From NCBI RefSeq assembly GCF_000722775.1, contig NZ_JPFZ01000006.1, positions 62,001 through 126,000 of the forward strand: DNA of 64,000 nt, written 5' to 3'. Shown piece after piece: positions 18,244-26,822 of this stretch. Within the stretch, counting starts at the first letter, position 1. The number at the start of each line of letters is the position of its first letter. Both the position numbers and the translations under genes were made by a program. Source of the DNA: Streptococcus mitis subsp. hohhotensis (GTDB lineage Bacteria; Bacillota; Bacilli; Lactobacillales; Streptococcaceae). A model generated the notes under the pieces. The model did no database searches, was not told the DNA's origin, and saw only the letters and a program-made list of their open reading frames with translations.

Positions 18244-18274
18244 AGAAAAAATCAGTCCCCTAAAGGAGTAGATT

Positions 18275-19291
18275 ATGAAGTTATTGTCTATCGCCATCCC
18301 TAGCTATAATGCCGCAGCCTATCTTCATTACTGTGTGGAGTCGCTAGTGATTGGTGGTGAGCAAGTTGAGATTTTGATTATCAATGACGGGTCCCAGGAC
18401 CAGACTCAGGAAATAGCTGAGCGTTTAGCCAGCAAGTATCCTAGCATCGTTAGAGCTATTTATCAGGAAAATAAAGGCCATGGCGGTGCGGTCAATCGTG
18501 GCTTGGCGGAGGCTTCTGGGCGCTATTTTAAAGTAGTTGACAGTGATGACTGGGTGGATCCTCGTGCTTACCTAAAAATTCTTGAAACCTTGCAGGAACT
18601 AGAGAACGAGGGGCAGGAAGTGGATGCCTTTGTGACTAATTTTGTCTATGAAAAGGAAGGCCAGTCTCGTAAGAAGAGTATGAGTTACGAGTCGGTCTTG
18701 CCTGTCCAGCAGATTTTTGGCTGGGACCAGGTTGGAAATTTCTCAAAAGGCCAGTATATTATGATGCACTCGCTGATTTACCGGACAGATTTGTTGCGAG
18801 CGAGCCAGTTCCAACTGCCTGAGCATACTTTTTATGTCGATAATCTCTTTGTCTTTACCCCCCTTCAGCAGGTCAAGACTATGTACTATCTACCTGTTGA
18901 TTTCTATCGTTATTTGATTGGGCGTGAAGACCAGTCTGTCAATGAGCAAGTGATGATTAAGCGCATTGACCAGCAACTCAAGGTCAATCGACTCTTGGTA
19001 GACCAGCTTGATTTATCTAAAGTAAGCCACCCCAAAATGCGAGAATATCTGCTGAATCACATTGAGATTACGACGGTGATTTCCAGTGCCCTGCTCAACC
19101 GAGCTGGAACAGCGGAACATCTGGCAAAAAAACGTGAGCTGTGGACTTATATTCAACAGGAAAATCCAGAGGTCTTTCAAGCTATTCGTAAGACTATGTT
19201 GAGCCGTTTGACCAAACATTCAGTCTTGCCAGCTCGCAAACTTTCCAATGTCGTCTATCAAATCACCAAATCTGTTTATGGATTTAATTAA
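18275..19291 (+). CDS. Family 2 glycosyltransferase
   Basis: 338-residue GT-A fold transferase. The N-terminal catalytic domain (1-230) shows SIAIPSYNAA, the IINDGSQDQT nucleotide-sugar motif, KVVDSDDWVDP (DxD-like metal site) and NKGHGGAVNRGL. The C-terminal part is helical. It acts in the cytoplasm on a surface glycan or lipid-linked acceptor that cannot be told from sequence. AAAGGAG precedes the ATG. It stands alone between a BOX element and pavB; corresponds by order to about SP_0081. Confidence 0.88.
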   Translation: MKLLSIAIPSYNAAAYLHYCVESLVIGGEQVEILIINDGSQDQTQEIAERLASKYPSIVRAIYQENKGHGGAVNRGLAEASGRYFKVVDSDDWVDPRAYLKILETLQELENEGQEVDAFVTNFVYEKEGQSRKKSMSYESVLPVQQIFGWDQVGNFSKGQYIMMHSLIYRTDLLRASQFQLPEHTFYVDNLFVFTPLQQVKTMYYLPVDFYRYLIGREDQSVNEQVMIKRIDQQLKVNRLLVDQLDLSKVSHPKMREYLLNHIEITTVISSALLNRAGTAEHLAKKRELWTYIQQENPEVFQAIRKTMLSRLTKHSVLPARKLSNVVYQITKSVYGFN

Positions 19292-19406
19292 TATAAGTAT
19301 TTTATAAGAGGGATTTAAGAAAAATTTTAACTTTTTCTTAATCCTTTTTAATTTTAGGAGATTATACTAGAGTCATCAAATAAAGAAAAACTCTAAGGAG
19401 AATCCT

Positions 19407-21671
19407 ATGAAATTCAATCCAAATCAAAGATATACTCGTTGGTCTATTCGCTGTCTCAGTGTCGGTGTTGCCTCAGTTGTTGTGGCTAGTGGCTTCTTTG
19501 TCCTAGTTGGTCAGCCAAGTTCTGTACGTGCCGATGGGCTCAATCCAACCCCTGCTCAAGTAGCGCCAGATGCGACTTCGGTGAGTGAAAAGAGCGACTT
19601 ATCAGCAGAACTTCTTAAAGAAGCAGTCGATACAGCTCTTCCTTCAGAACAGGCAGATTCAACACCTAAAGCAAGCTTGGATACTGCAAGCTCTCCAGAA
19701 AAAGCAGATGCAGGTGCTAAAGAGCCAGTAGTAGCACCAAAAGAAGAAGCGCAAGCAAAACCAGAATCTAAGAAACAAACAGAAGATGCGGTTAAACCTG
19801 TGGACAGTCCTGCAGCTACAGTTTCTGGACAAGACCGTGAAGCAAGTGAAGCTCAACCAGCAACCACTCCAGCTGAAGTCCAAAAAGGTGTGGCTGACAA
19901 CACGAAAGACACAGTAGATGTTCCAGCTACTTACTTGGACAAAGCGAACTTCCCAGGCCCATTCACAGCTGGTGTCAATCAAGTTATTCCATACGAATTT
20001 TTCGCTGGTGACGGTATGTTGACTCGTCTTATCTTGAAAGCTTCTGACAAGGCCCCATGGTCAGACAATGGTTCAGCTAAAAATCCAGCTCTTCCACCAG
20101 TAGAAAAATTGGGCAAAGGTCTCTATTTCTATGAAGTGGACTTGGCCGGCACCCAAGGTAAATCAGATAAAGAGCTTCTTGACCTCTTGAAACAAAATGG
20201 CACTCAAAGTTATAAAGCTACCATCAAAGTTTACGGTGCGAAAGACGGCAAGGCCGATTTGACTAATCTCGTAGCGACTAAAGATTTGAATGTCAACTTG
20301 AATGGCTTGACTACCCCAGCTGAAGTTCAAAAAGGTGTAGCCGACAACACCAAAGATACAGTAGACGTCCCAGCTACTTACTTGGATAAAGCTAATTTCC
20401 CAGGTCCATTCACAGCTGGTGTCAACCAAGTCATTCCATATGAATTCTTCGCTGGTGACGGTATGTTAACTCGCCTTATCTTGAAAGCCTCAGACAAGGC
20501 TCCATGGTCAGACAACGGCTCAGCTAAAAATCCTGCCCTTCCACCAGTAGAAAAATTAGGCAAAGGCCTCTACTTCTACGAAGTAGATTTGGCAGGGACT
20601 CAAGGCAAATCAGATAAAGAGCTTCTTGACTTGTTGAAACAAAATGGTACACAAAGTTATAAAGCCACTATCAAGGTATACGGTGCCAAAGACGGCAAGG
20701 CGGATTTGACTAATCTTGTAGCGACTAAGAATTTGGATGTCAATTTGAATGGCTTAACCACTCCAGCTGAAGTCCAAAAAGGAGTAGCTGACAACACCAA
20801 AGATACAGTAGATGTTCCAGCTACATACTTGGGCAAAGCCAACTTCCCTGGTCCATTCACAGCCGGTGTCAACCAAGTCATTCCATATGAATTCTTCGCA
20901 GGTGACGGTATGTTGACTCGCCTTATCTTGAAAGCCTCAGACAAGGCTCCATGGTCAGACAATGGTTCAGCTAAAAATCCCGCTCTCCCACCAGTAGAAA
21001 AATTAGGCAAAGGCCTCTACTTCTACGAAGTAGATTTGGCAGGGACTCAAGGCAAATCAGATAAAGAGCTTCTTGACTTGTTGAAACAAAATGGAACTCA
21101 CAGCTACAAGGCAACTATCAAGGTTTATGGTGCGAAGGACGGCAAGGCCGATTTGACTAATCTCGTAGCGACTAAGGATTTGACAGTGAACTTGAATGGA
21201 CATCAGTCTCTTACTCAGATGCAATCAGGTTTCGTCCCATCTTCTAATGGTTCAGCTATGCCGGCTCCAATGATGAATAGTCATCAAGATGCGTCTAAGA
21301 TGAACGCTCAAATGCCAAGTGCCAATCAGGATGAGATGAAATCTAAAATGCCAGCTGCTAGTCAGGATAAGATGATGCCTAACAAAGAGCAGGACAAAAC
21401 CATGAATGCTAGCCAGCCTATGGCAACACCAAGCATGAAACAAGATCAAGCTCCAGCAGCCTCAAGCCAAATGTCTGATGAAGGCAAGATGATATCCAAT
21501 AACAAGGTATCAAGTCCGATGATGGCTGCTCAAATGAAAGACCAAAAAGACATACTTCCATATACTGGTGAAGCCCAAACATCAATGGCTACTATTGGAT
21601 TCTTTGGATTAGCCTTGGCCGGCCTGCTAGGTGGACTCGGTTTGAAAGCTAAAAAAGAAGAAAATGACTAG
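19407..21671 (+). CDS. pavB: Adhesin PavB, SSURE-repeat fibronectin/plasminogen-binding protein
   Basis: 754-residue sortase-anchored surface protein. YSIRK-like signal peptide (residues 1-42, WSIRCLSVGVASV), Ala/Glu/Pro-rich spacer, three SSURE repeats of 149 residues each (about 153-599), a Met/Gln-rich stretch (about 600-715), then LPYTG, a hydrophobic segment and a KKEEND tail. PavB of S. pneumoniae binds fibronectin and plasminogen, and its expression is linked to the neighbouring TCS08. Repeat number varies among strains; three is at the low end. A TATACT -10 box lies about 40 bp before the ATG. Confidence 0.93.
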   Translation: MKFNPNQRYTRWSIRCLSVGVASVVVASGFFVLVGQPSSVRADGLNPTPAQVAPDATSVSEKSDLSAELLKEAVDTALPSEQADSTPKASLDTASSPEKADAGAKEPVVAPKEEAQAKPESKKQTEDAVKPVDSPAATVSGQDREASEAQPATTPAEVQKGVADNTKDTVDVPATYLDKANFPGPFTAGVNQVIPYEFFAGDGMLTRLILKASDKAPWSDNGSAKNPALPPVEKLGKGLYFYEVDLAGTQGKSDKELLDLLKQNGTQSYKATIKVYGAKDGKADLTNLVATKDLNVNLNGLTTPAEVQKGVADNTKDTVDVPATYLDKANFPGPFTAGVNQVIPYEFFAGDGMLTRLILKASDKAPWSDNGSAKNPALPPVEKLGKGLYFYEVDLAGTQGKSDKELLDLLKQNGTQSYKATIKVYGAKDGKADLTNLVATKNLDVNLNGLTTPAEVQKGVADNTKDTVDVPATYLGKANFPGPFTAGVNQVIPYEFFAGDGMLTRLILKASDKAPWSDNGSAKNPALPPVEKLGKGLYFYEVDLAGTQGKSDKELLDLLKQNGTHSYKATIKVYGAKDGKADLTNLVATKDLTVNLNGHQSLTQMQSGFVPSSNGSAMPAPMMNSHQDASKMNAQMPSANQDEMKSKMPAASQDKMMPNKEQDKTMNASQPMATPSMKQDQAPAASSQMSDEGKMISNNKVSSPMMAAQMKDQKDILPYTGEAQTSMATIGFFGLALAGLLGGLGLKAKKEEND
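19863..21203 (+). repeat. Three 447-bp SSURE repeats in pavB
   Basis: Units begin at 19863, 20310 and 20757, exactly 447 bp apart. The encoded 149-residue repeats are almost identical (D to G after YL and Q to H in NGTQS are among the few changes), yet the DNA differs at many third positions. Confidence 0.93.
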
Positions 21672-21794
21672 TCTAGTTACAGACTTTCTATCTAGGATAT
21701 GAAAAATCCAGATATCGTTTAGAATGTTCGTAAAGAGATTAAAATGGTGTTATACTATTGTGGTATAGCACTGTTTTTTTCAAAGGAGAGACAG

Positions 21795-22493
21795 ATGGGA
21801 AAGACAATTTTACTCGTTGACGACGAGGTAGAAATCACAGATATTCATCAACGTTATCTGGTTCAGGCGGGATATCAGGTTTTGGTGGCCCATGATGGAG
21901 TAGAGGCCTTGGAAATCTTCAAGCGAAAAGCGATTGATTTGATTATTACAGATATCATGATGCCTCGGATGGATGGTTATGATTTGATTAGTGAGGTCCA
22001 GTATCAATTTCCAGATCAGCCTTTTCTCTTTATCACGGCTAAGACTAGTGAGCAGGACAAGATTTATGGTCTGAGCTTAGGGGCAGATGATTTTATTGCC
22101 AAGCCCTTCAGCCCTCGTGAGCTGGTTTTGCGTGTCCACAATATCTTGCGTCGCCTTCATCGTGGAGGTGAGACAGAGGTCGTCAGTCTCGGGGATTTAC
22201 GGATGAATCACGGTAGCCATGAGGTCCAAGTCGGAGATGTAGCGCTTGATTTGACCGTCAAATCCTTCGAACTTCTATGGCTTCTAGCCAGCAATCCAGA
22301 GCGGGTTTTCTCTAAGACAGACCTCTATGAAAAGGTCTGGCAAGAAGACTATGTGGATGACACCAATACCTTGAATGTTCATATTCATGCTCTTCGACAG
22401 GAGTTGGCTAAACATGCTAGTGCAGAAACACCGACCATCAAAACCGTCTGGGGCTTGGGCTACAAAATTGAGAAAGCACGAGGTAGTCAATGA
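21795..22493 (+). CDS. rr08: OmpR-family response regulator RR08
   Basis: 232-residue regulator. Receiver domain (1-120) has the acidic pocket Asp9/Asp10, phospho-acceptor Asp53 (ITDIMMPRMDGYD) and Lys in AKPFSP. A winged-helix DNA-binding domain (about 135-230) ends GLGYKIEKA. I chose the ATG at 21795 with AAGGAGAG upstream; the open frame starts 17 codons earlier. The stop overlaps the hk08 ATG by 4 bp. TCS08 is reported to regulate pavB and pili in pneumococcus; adjacency to pavB agrees. Confidence 0.92.
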   Translation: MGKTILLVDDEVEITDIHQRYLVQAGYQVLVAHDGVEALEIFKRKAIDLIITDIMMPRMDGYDLISEVQYQFPDQPFLFITAKTSEQDKIYGLSLGADDFIAKPFSPRELVLRVHNILRRLHRGGETEVVSLGDLRMNHGSHEVQVGDVALDLTVKSFELLWLLASNPERVFSKTDLYEKVWQEDYVDDTNTLNVHIHALRQELAKHASAETPTIKTVWGLGYKIEKARGSQ

Positions 22494-23542
22494 AATTAAA
22501 AAGTTATATTTTAGTGGGGTATGTCATTTCAACACTCCTAACGATTATCGTGGTTTTTTGGGCTGTTCAAAAAATGCTGATTGAGAAAAGCGAGATTTAC
22601 TTTTTGCTTGGAATGACCATCGTTGCTAGCCTTGTCGGTGCTGGGATTAGTCTCTTTCTCCTGTCGCCAGTATTTACGTCGTTGGGTAAACTCAAGGAAC
22701 ATGCCAAGCGGGTAGCGGATAAGGATTTTCCATCAAATCTGGAGGTCCAAGGCCCTGTAGAATTTCAGCAATTAGGCCAAGCTTTCAATGAAATGTCCCA
22801 TGATTTGCAGGCGACATTTGATTCCTTGGAAGAAAGCGAACGAGAAAAGGGCTTGATGATTGCTCAGCTATCGCATGATATCAAGACCCCCATCACTTCA
22901 ATCCAAGCGACGGTAGAAGGGATTTTGGATGGGGTTATCAAGGAAGGAGAACAGACTCATTATCTGGCAACCATTGGGCGCCAGACGGAAAGGCTCAATA
23001 AACTGGTTGAGGAGTTGAATTTTTTGACCCTAAACACAGCTAGAAATCAGGCGGAGACGACTAGTAAAGACAGCATTTTTCTGGATCAGCTCTTGATTGA
23101 GTGCATGAGTGAATTTCAGTTCTTGATTGAGCAGGAGGAACGAGATGTTCATTTGCAGGTAATCCCTGAGTCTGCCCGAATTGAGGGAGATTATGCCAAA
23201 CTTTCTCGTATCTTGGTGAATCTGGTCAATAATGCTTTTAAATACTCAGCTCCAGGAACCAAACTGGAAGTGGTGGCTAAGCTGGAGAAAAACCAGCTTT
23301 CAATCAGTGTGACCGATGAGGGGCAGGGAATTGCCCCAGAGGACTTGGAGAATATTTTCAAACGCCTTTATCGTGTCGAAACTTCGCGTAACATGAAAAC
23401 AGGTGGTCATGGCTTAGGGCTTGCGATTGCGCGTGAATTGGCTCATCAATTGGGTGGAGAAATTACAGTCAGCAGCCAGTACGGTCTAGGAAGCACCTTT
23501 ACCCTCCTTCTTAACCTCTCTGGCAATGAAAATAAAGCTTAA
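22490..23542 (+). CDS. hk08: Sensor histidine kinase HK08
   Basis: 350-residue membrane kinase. Two transmembrane helices lie close together (about 5-25 and 38-60) with almost no extracytoplasmic loop, so it is likely an intramembrane-sensing kinase. HAMP (about 60-110), HisKA with phospho-acceptor His129 (LSHDIKTPITS), then HATPase with N box NLVNNAFKYS, G1 DEGQGI and G2 GGHGLGLAIA. It phosphorylates RR08. Confidence 0.92.
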   Translation: MKLKSYILVGYVISTLLTIIVVFWAVQKMLIEKSEIYFLLGMTIVASLVGAGISLFLLSPVFTSLGKLKEHAKRVADKDFPSNLEVQGPVEFQQLGQAFNEMSHDLQATFDSLEESEREKGLMIAQLSHDIKTPITSIQATVEGILDGVIKEGEQTHYLATIGRQTERLNKLVEELNFLTLNTARNQAETTSKDSIFLDQLLIECMSEFQFLIEQEERDVHLQVIPESARIEGDYAKLSRILVNLVNNAFKYSAPGTKLEVVAKLEKNQLSISVTDEGQGIAPEDLENIFKRLYRVETSRNMKTGGHGLGLAIARELAHQLGGEITVSSQYGLGSTFTLLLNLSGNENKA

Positions 23543-23548
23543 AACCCC

Positions 23549-23577
23549 TTTACAAATCTAGCCATTCATGGTAGAAT
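23549..23577 (+). promoter_or_regulatory. rpsD promoter
   Basis: TTTACA, 17-bp spacer, TAGAAT with an extended TGG just before. Start of transcription expected near 23584. Confidence 0.7.
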
Positions 23578-23583
23578 GGATTT

Positions 23584-23736
23584 TGTGCGAAATATCAGCA
23601 GGAAAGCATGAAGCTCGTCAACAGGTGTCTTATAATAAGTAACCTTGGCTGTTTAGGCGAAGGGCATCTGCACGAATCAGGGCTTTCTAAGTGACTATTT
23701 CCACCGAAATATTATTTATATCAGGAGGACATTCAC
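23584..23736 (+). ncRNA. rpsD mRNA leader, probable S4 autoregulatory structure
   Basis: A leader of about 150 nt separates the promoter from rpsD. Possible pairings include GAAAGC (about 23602) with GCTTTC (about 23684) and GTGC with GCAC inside, which would give a compact nested fold. Ribosomal protein S4 represses its own mRNA in Firmicutes through a structured leader. The fold was judged by eye only. Confidence 0.5.
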
Positions 23737-24348
23737 ATGTCACGTTATACAGGACCATCTTGGAAGCAAGCTCGTCGCCTTGGCCTTTCACTTACAGGTA
23801 CAGGTAAAGAATTGGCACGTCGTAACTACGTACCAGGACAACACGGACCAAACAACCGTTCTAAATTGTCAGAATACGGTTTGCAATTGGCTGAAAAACA
23901 AAAACTTCGTTTCACTTACGGTGTAGGTGAAAAACAATTCCGTAACTTGTTCGTACAAGCTACAAAAATCAAAGGCGGAATCCTAGGTTTCAACTTCATG
24001 CTTCTTTTGGAACGTCGTTTGGATAACGTTGTTTACCGTCTTGGTCTTGCGACTACTCGTCGTCAAGCTCGTCAATTCGTAAACCACGGTCACATCCTTG
24101 TTGACGGAAAACGCGTTGATATCCCATCATACCGCGTAACTCCAGGTCAAGTGATCTCAGTTCGTGAAAAATCATTGAAAGTTCCAGCTATCCTTGAAGC
24201 AGTAGAAGCTACTCTTGGACGTCCAGCATTCGTATCATTCGACGCTGAAAAATTGGAAGGTTCATTGACTCGCTTGCCAGAACGCGACGAAATCAACTCA
24301 GAAATCAACGAAGCACTTGTCGTTGAATTCTACAACAAAATGCTTTAA
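23737..24348 (+). CDS. rpsD: 30S ribosomal protein S4
   Basis: 203-residue primary 16S rRNA-binding protein. It has the conserved N-terminal [19 protein letters not shown] and an S4 RNA-binding domain around [11 protein letters not shown] and [24 protein letters not shown] precedes the ATG. Codon use is highly biased, as expected for a ribosomal gene. The last codons (FYNKML and stop) contain the attachment core of integrative element 1, so the present 3' end was probably brought in by the element and restores the protein. Confidence 0.98.
   Translation: MSRYTGPSWKQARRLGLSLTGTGKELARRNYVPGQHGPNNRSKLSEYGLQLAEKQKLRFTYGVGEKQFRNLFVQATKIKGGILGFNFMLLLERRLDNVVYRLGLATTRRQARQFVNHGHILVDGKRVDIPSYRVTPGQVISVREKSLKVPAILEAVEATLGRPAFVSFDAEKLEGSLTRLPERDEINSEINEALVVEFYNKML
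24327..24342 (+). repeat. attL core of element 1 (inside rpsD)
   Basis: ATTCTACAACAAAATG, 16 bp, repeated exactly at 35682-35697. Marks the left boundary of the element in the 3' end of rpsD. Confidence 0.9.
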
Positions 24349-24367
24349 TTTTAAGAAATATCTTACA

Positions 24368-24393
24368 GAAAGCCTACAACAGTGGGCTTTTTG
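24368..24393 (+). terminator. rpsD terminator
   Basis: AAAGCCTAC / AGTGGGCTTT stem and T run 20 bp after the rpsD stop. It lies on the element side of the attachment core, so it arrived with element 1. Confidence 0.75.
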
Positions 24394-24420
24394 CTTTGTC
24401 TTAAAACGTTGATTTCTGGG

Positions 24421-24442
24421 TTTGTCCCCCTTTTTGTCCCCC
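24421..24442 (-). repeat. Integrase arm-type repeats, left end of element 1
   Basis: TTTGTCCCCC occurs twice with a 12-bp period (24421 and 24433) between the attachment core and the integrase stop. A degenerate pair in the same orientation and with the same period lies at the right end (35559 and 35571). Confidence 0.7.
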
Positions 24443-24443
24443 T

Positions 24444-25606
24444 TTACAAAGAACTTACAGCTTTCTCATAAAATGAGACGGCTGTTTTTGCTTTTTCTTT
24501 GGAGAGATGACTGTAAGTGTCCATAGTCATAGCTAGTGTAGAATGACCTAGACGGTGTTGTAATTCTTTATATGGTATTCCAGAGTTTAGCAAAAGACTA
24601 GCGTGTGTGTGTCTAAAACCGTGGAATCCAATATTAGGTACACCAGCATGTTTGAAACGTGTGTTTAAACGAGTTGATAGTGTTTTATTGTTTGGGTATT
24701 TATGAATAAAATCTGAGAAGACAACAGTTTCAGTCCGACCAAGTTTCCAAGCTTCTTGCCTTTGTCTTTTTTGATACACTTTTAAGACCTCTATAGTTTG
24801 TGGGTCAATATCAATTGTGCGATAACTTGCCTCAGACTTTGGGCTGTTAATCTCACCTAAATGATTTAGTGTCTTTGTAATATTCACAGTTGCATTATTT
24901 AGGTCAATATCTGACCAGTGTAGAGCTAAGGCTTCGTTAATACGGCAACCAGTAGCAAGAAGAAACTTGTACAAAGTAATTTCATAGATATTTCTATATA
25001 TTGCTAAGTTAGCCTCTTCTAAATAGCTGAGAAATTGCTTTAACTCTAAGTTATTAAAGTGTTTTACTTTGTTTCTACCCTTTTTTATTTTACGAGGAAG
25101 AATAACTTCACGAGCTGGATTCATATCAATAATCTGCATTGTCACAGCATATTGTAGTATACGTTTATTTAGCGCGTGAATTTTATCATAGTGTAGAAAT
25201 GCGCCTTCTTCTCGTTTGTTAGCACGTAGAGCTAGTTGATTAACAATGCGTTGGATAGTTGGAGTAGTTAACTTATCTAACCTATAAGAACCAAATAAAG
25301 GAATCACATGGTTAGATAGTAGTCGCTTTACTGAATCTTGCGTATTTGGTTTTACTGTGTGTTGATAGCTTTCCCACCATAGTTGAGCTACTTCTTCATA
25401 ACTTGTTAGTGGGATTATTTCTTTTTTAGTGAAGCCATTATTTTGGAATTCAGCCTTAGCTAATTGAGCTTTTTTCTTCAATTCAGTTTTAGTTCTAGCT
25501 GTCAGATTAGACTTTATTTTTTTCCTGTGAGTTTATCTACTCCTAAGTATACTTTGGCACGATATACAGTGCTACCATTTTGTTTTTTTATTTCTGCTAT
25601 TTTCAT
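24444..25606 (-). CDS. int: Tyrosine integrase of element 1, split by a frameshift
   Basis: Site-specific recombinase next to attL. The catalytic part (24444-25481, 345 residues) has the Arg region GCRINEALALHW, HGFRHTHAS, RLGHSTLAMTMDTYSHL with the nucleophilic Tyr, plus a SAM-like core-binding domain. The start of the protein lies in another frame: ATG at 25604-25606 with an AGAAAGG site encodes about 30 residues of an arm-binding domain (MKIAEIKKQNGSTVYRAKVY...) ending at TAA in 25514-25516. One-base slippage on the A7 run just before that stop gives ...LTGKK-IKSNLTARTK... in one continuous protein. It is therefore either frameshift-regulated or recently inactivated. Confidence 0.85.
25514..25523 (-). 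promoter_or_regulatory. Slippery heptamer A AAA AAA followed by TAA in int
   Basis: On the minus strand the upstream frame reads GGA AAA AAA TAA. A -1 slip continues as AAA AAA ATA AAG, entering the frame of the catalytic part. This is a classic -1 frameshift heptamer, with SD-like AGGAG about 17 nt upstream. A plain one-base deletion in an A8 run would look the same. Confidence 0.55.
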
Positions 25607-25662
25607 TTTTTAACCTTTCTAACATCAGTAGGCAAGCTGTAAAAGGTTATGAAAAATAGATA

Positions 25663-26202
25663 TTATGATTTGTGTCTAGAACGAATACCTTCAATTAGTA
25701 TCTGTAGAGCAGTTAAGTCCTCAGTTGTGAGTGCTTGACCATCAATAGTTATTTTTACATTCTTCCTAAAGATATAATCAAGATTAATTTTGATATTTTC
25801 CCCATTGATAATATCTTGGCTAATATCTTTGTATGTTTTTAACTTTGAGAATATGGATTCGCCATTTCTTAACTCAATTAAATCTTTTAAAAGTTGCTTC
25901 TCTTTATCGTTATGAACAGAATCCATGTGGATATTTTTGATTATATCATCAATATAAGAGTTAGCCAATTGTTGATATTTAATTTTGTGCTCATCAAACT
26001 CTAATCCACCTTGTTCGCATTTTTCTTTTATAGAGAGTGAAGCAATGCTTTCAGTAATTTCAGAGAGTTTAGTTAAACTGGGAATCTTTTTCTCATTTTC
26101 AATTTGTGAGATATAAGACTGTGATACTTTTAGTTCTTCAGCAAGGCTCTTAGTAGTTACGTTACCTTCTGTACGGTATTTTTTAAGATATGCTCCTATC
26201 AT
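25663..26202 (-). CDS. XRE-family repressor of element 1
   Basis: 179-residue DNA-binding protein. The N-terminal helix-turn-helix (residues 5-60: KSLAEELKVSQSYISQIENEKKIPS) is of the Cro/CI type; a long charged helical C-terminal part, about 65-179, has no recognisable protease motif. It is divergent from the xis-small ORF-helicase genes, as in phage satellites and integrative elements where such a protein keeps the element quiescent. Its stop is 56 bp upstream of the integrase start, so int may be co-transcribed. Confidence 0.8.
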   Translation of the reverse strand: MIGAYLKKYRTEGNVTTKSLAEELKVSQSYISQIENEKKIPSLTKLSEITESIASLSIKEKCEQGGLEFDEHKIKYQQLANSYIDDIIKNIHMDSVHNDKEKQLLKDLIELRNGESIFSKLKTYKDISQDIINGENIKINLDYIFRKNVKITIDGQALTTEDLTALQILIEGIRSRHKS

Positions 26203-26287
26203 TTTTAACCTCCGTTTAATAACTTTAGTAATATTTTAGCAAAAAACTCTTGACATGTAAATAGAAAACTGATAAAATTCCAAATAT

Positions 26288-26310
26288 AACCCAAGTCAAT
26301 TAACTTGGTT
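26288..26310 (+). promoter_or_regulatory. Inverted repeat in the repressor/xis intergenic region
   Basis: AACCCAAGT and ACTTGGTT face each other around 6 bp. It lies between the XRE repressor and the divergent xis gene, so it is a candidate operator; it could also be a 5'-UTR hairpin. Confidence 0.4.
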
Positions 26311-26376
26311 AATAGGCGAGCTGTACTAGTTATGAGAGGATAGTTGTGCACAAAATGGAAAAGAAAGGGGGTGTCT

Positions 26377-26673
26377 ATGTTTAGTACACCACAAGGGATA
26401 TTATCTCAAGAAGCAGAACTAGCATTGTTGGGAAGGATTGAGCATTTAATAAATGATTATCTATCACATGCAATGCTTTCACCTCACAGTGACTCGTTTG
26501 GCTTGATACAACAGAAAGAGTTAATCAAAGAACTAGGTATTAGTTTAGTAACTCTGCATGAATGGGAGCGTTTGGGGTTAACTCGATACTGTCCACCAAT
26601 AGAAGGAACTCGCAAAGTTTTCTATAAGAAATCAGATGTTATGAAGTTTCTTTCAATTACTAGTAAGGAGTGA
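26377..26673 (+). CDS. Excisionase-like MerR/HTH_17 protein of element 1
   Basis: 98-residue small DNA-binding protein. The C-terminal winged helix is of the AlpA/Xis type (QKELIKELGISLVTLHEWERLGL, then PPIEGTRKVFYKKSDVMKFL). I chose the ATG at 26377, with GGGGGTG upstream, over an earlier GTG. The C-terminal motif is clearly shared with the protein at 38238-38486 in element 2 (PPIEGTRTVFY). Likely role: directing excision or activating the following genes. Confidence 0.75.
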   Translation: MFSTPQGILSQEAELALLGRIEHLINDYLSHAMLSPHSDSFGLIQQKELIKELGISLVTLHEWERLGLTRYCPPIEGTRKVFYKKSDVMKFLSITSKE

Positions 26674-26678
26674 ATACA

Positions 26679-26822
26679 TTGTATGAAAAGAAAATAAACA
26701 CAATTGAAAAGTTCTATGATTTCTTGAAATACATAGGTACTTGCAACCATGTTGAATCACAGATTCAATTGCTATCAATTACGCTATATAGTGTAATGCT
26801 TATCCAAGAAAGGATTGTCTAA
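26679..26822 (+). CDS. Small ORF, 47 residues, coupled to the helicase
   Basis: A TTG start at 26679 follows AAGGAG by 8 bp; the reading frame runs 47 codons to TAA at 26820-26822, overlapping the helicase ATG as TAATG. The peptide (starting YEKKINTIEKFYDFLKY and ending SVMLIQERIV) looks like two helices. A start at the GTG (26670) would overlap the ribosome site. Spacing, overlap and coupling argue that it is translated. Function unknown; it may be a helicase loader or an accessory of replication. Confidence 0.6.
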   Translation: MYEKKINTIEKFYDFLKYIGTCNHVESQIQLLSITLYSVMLIQERIV

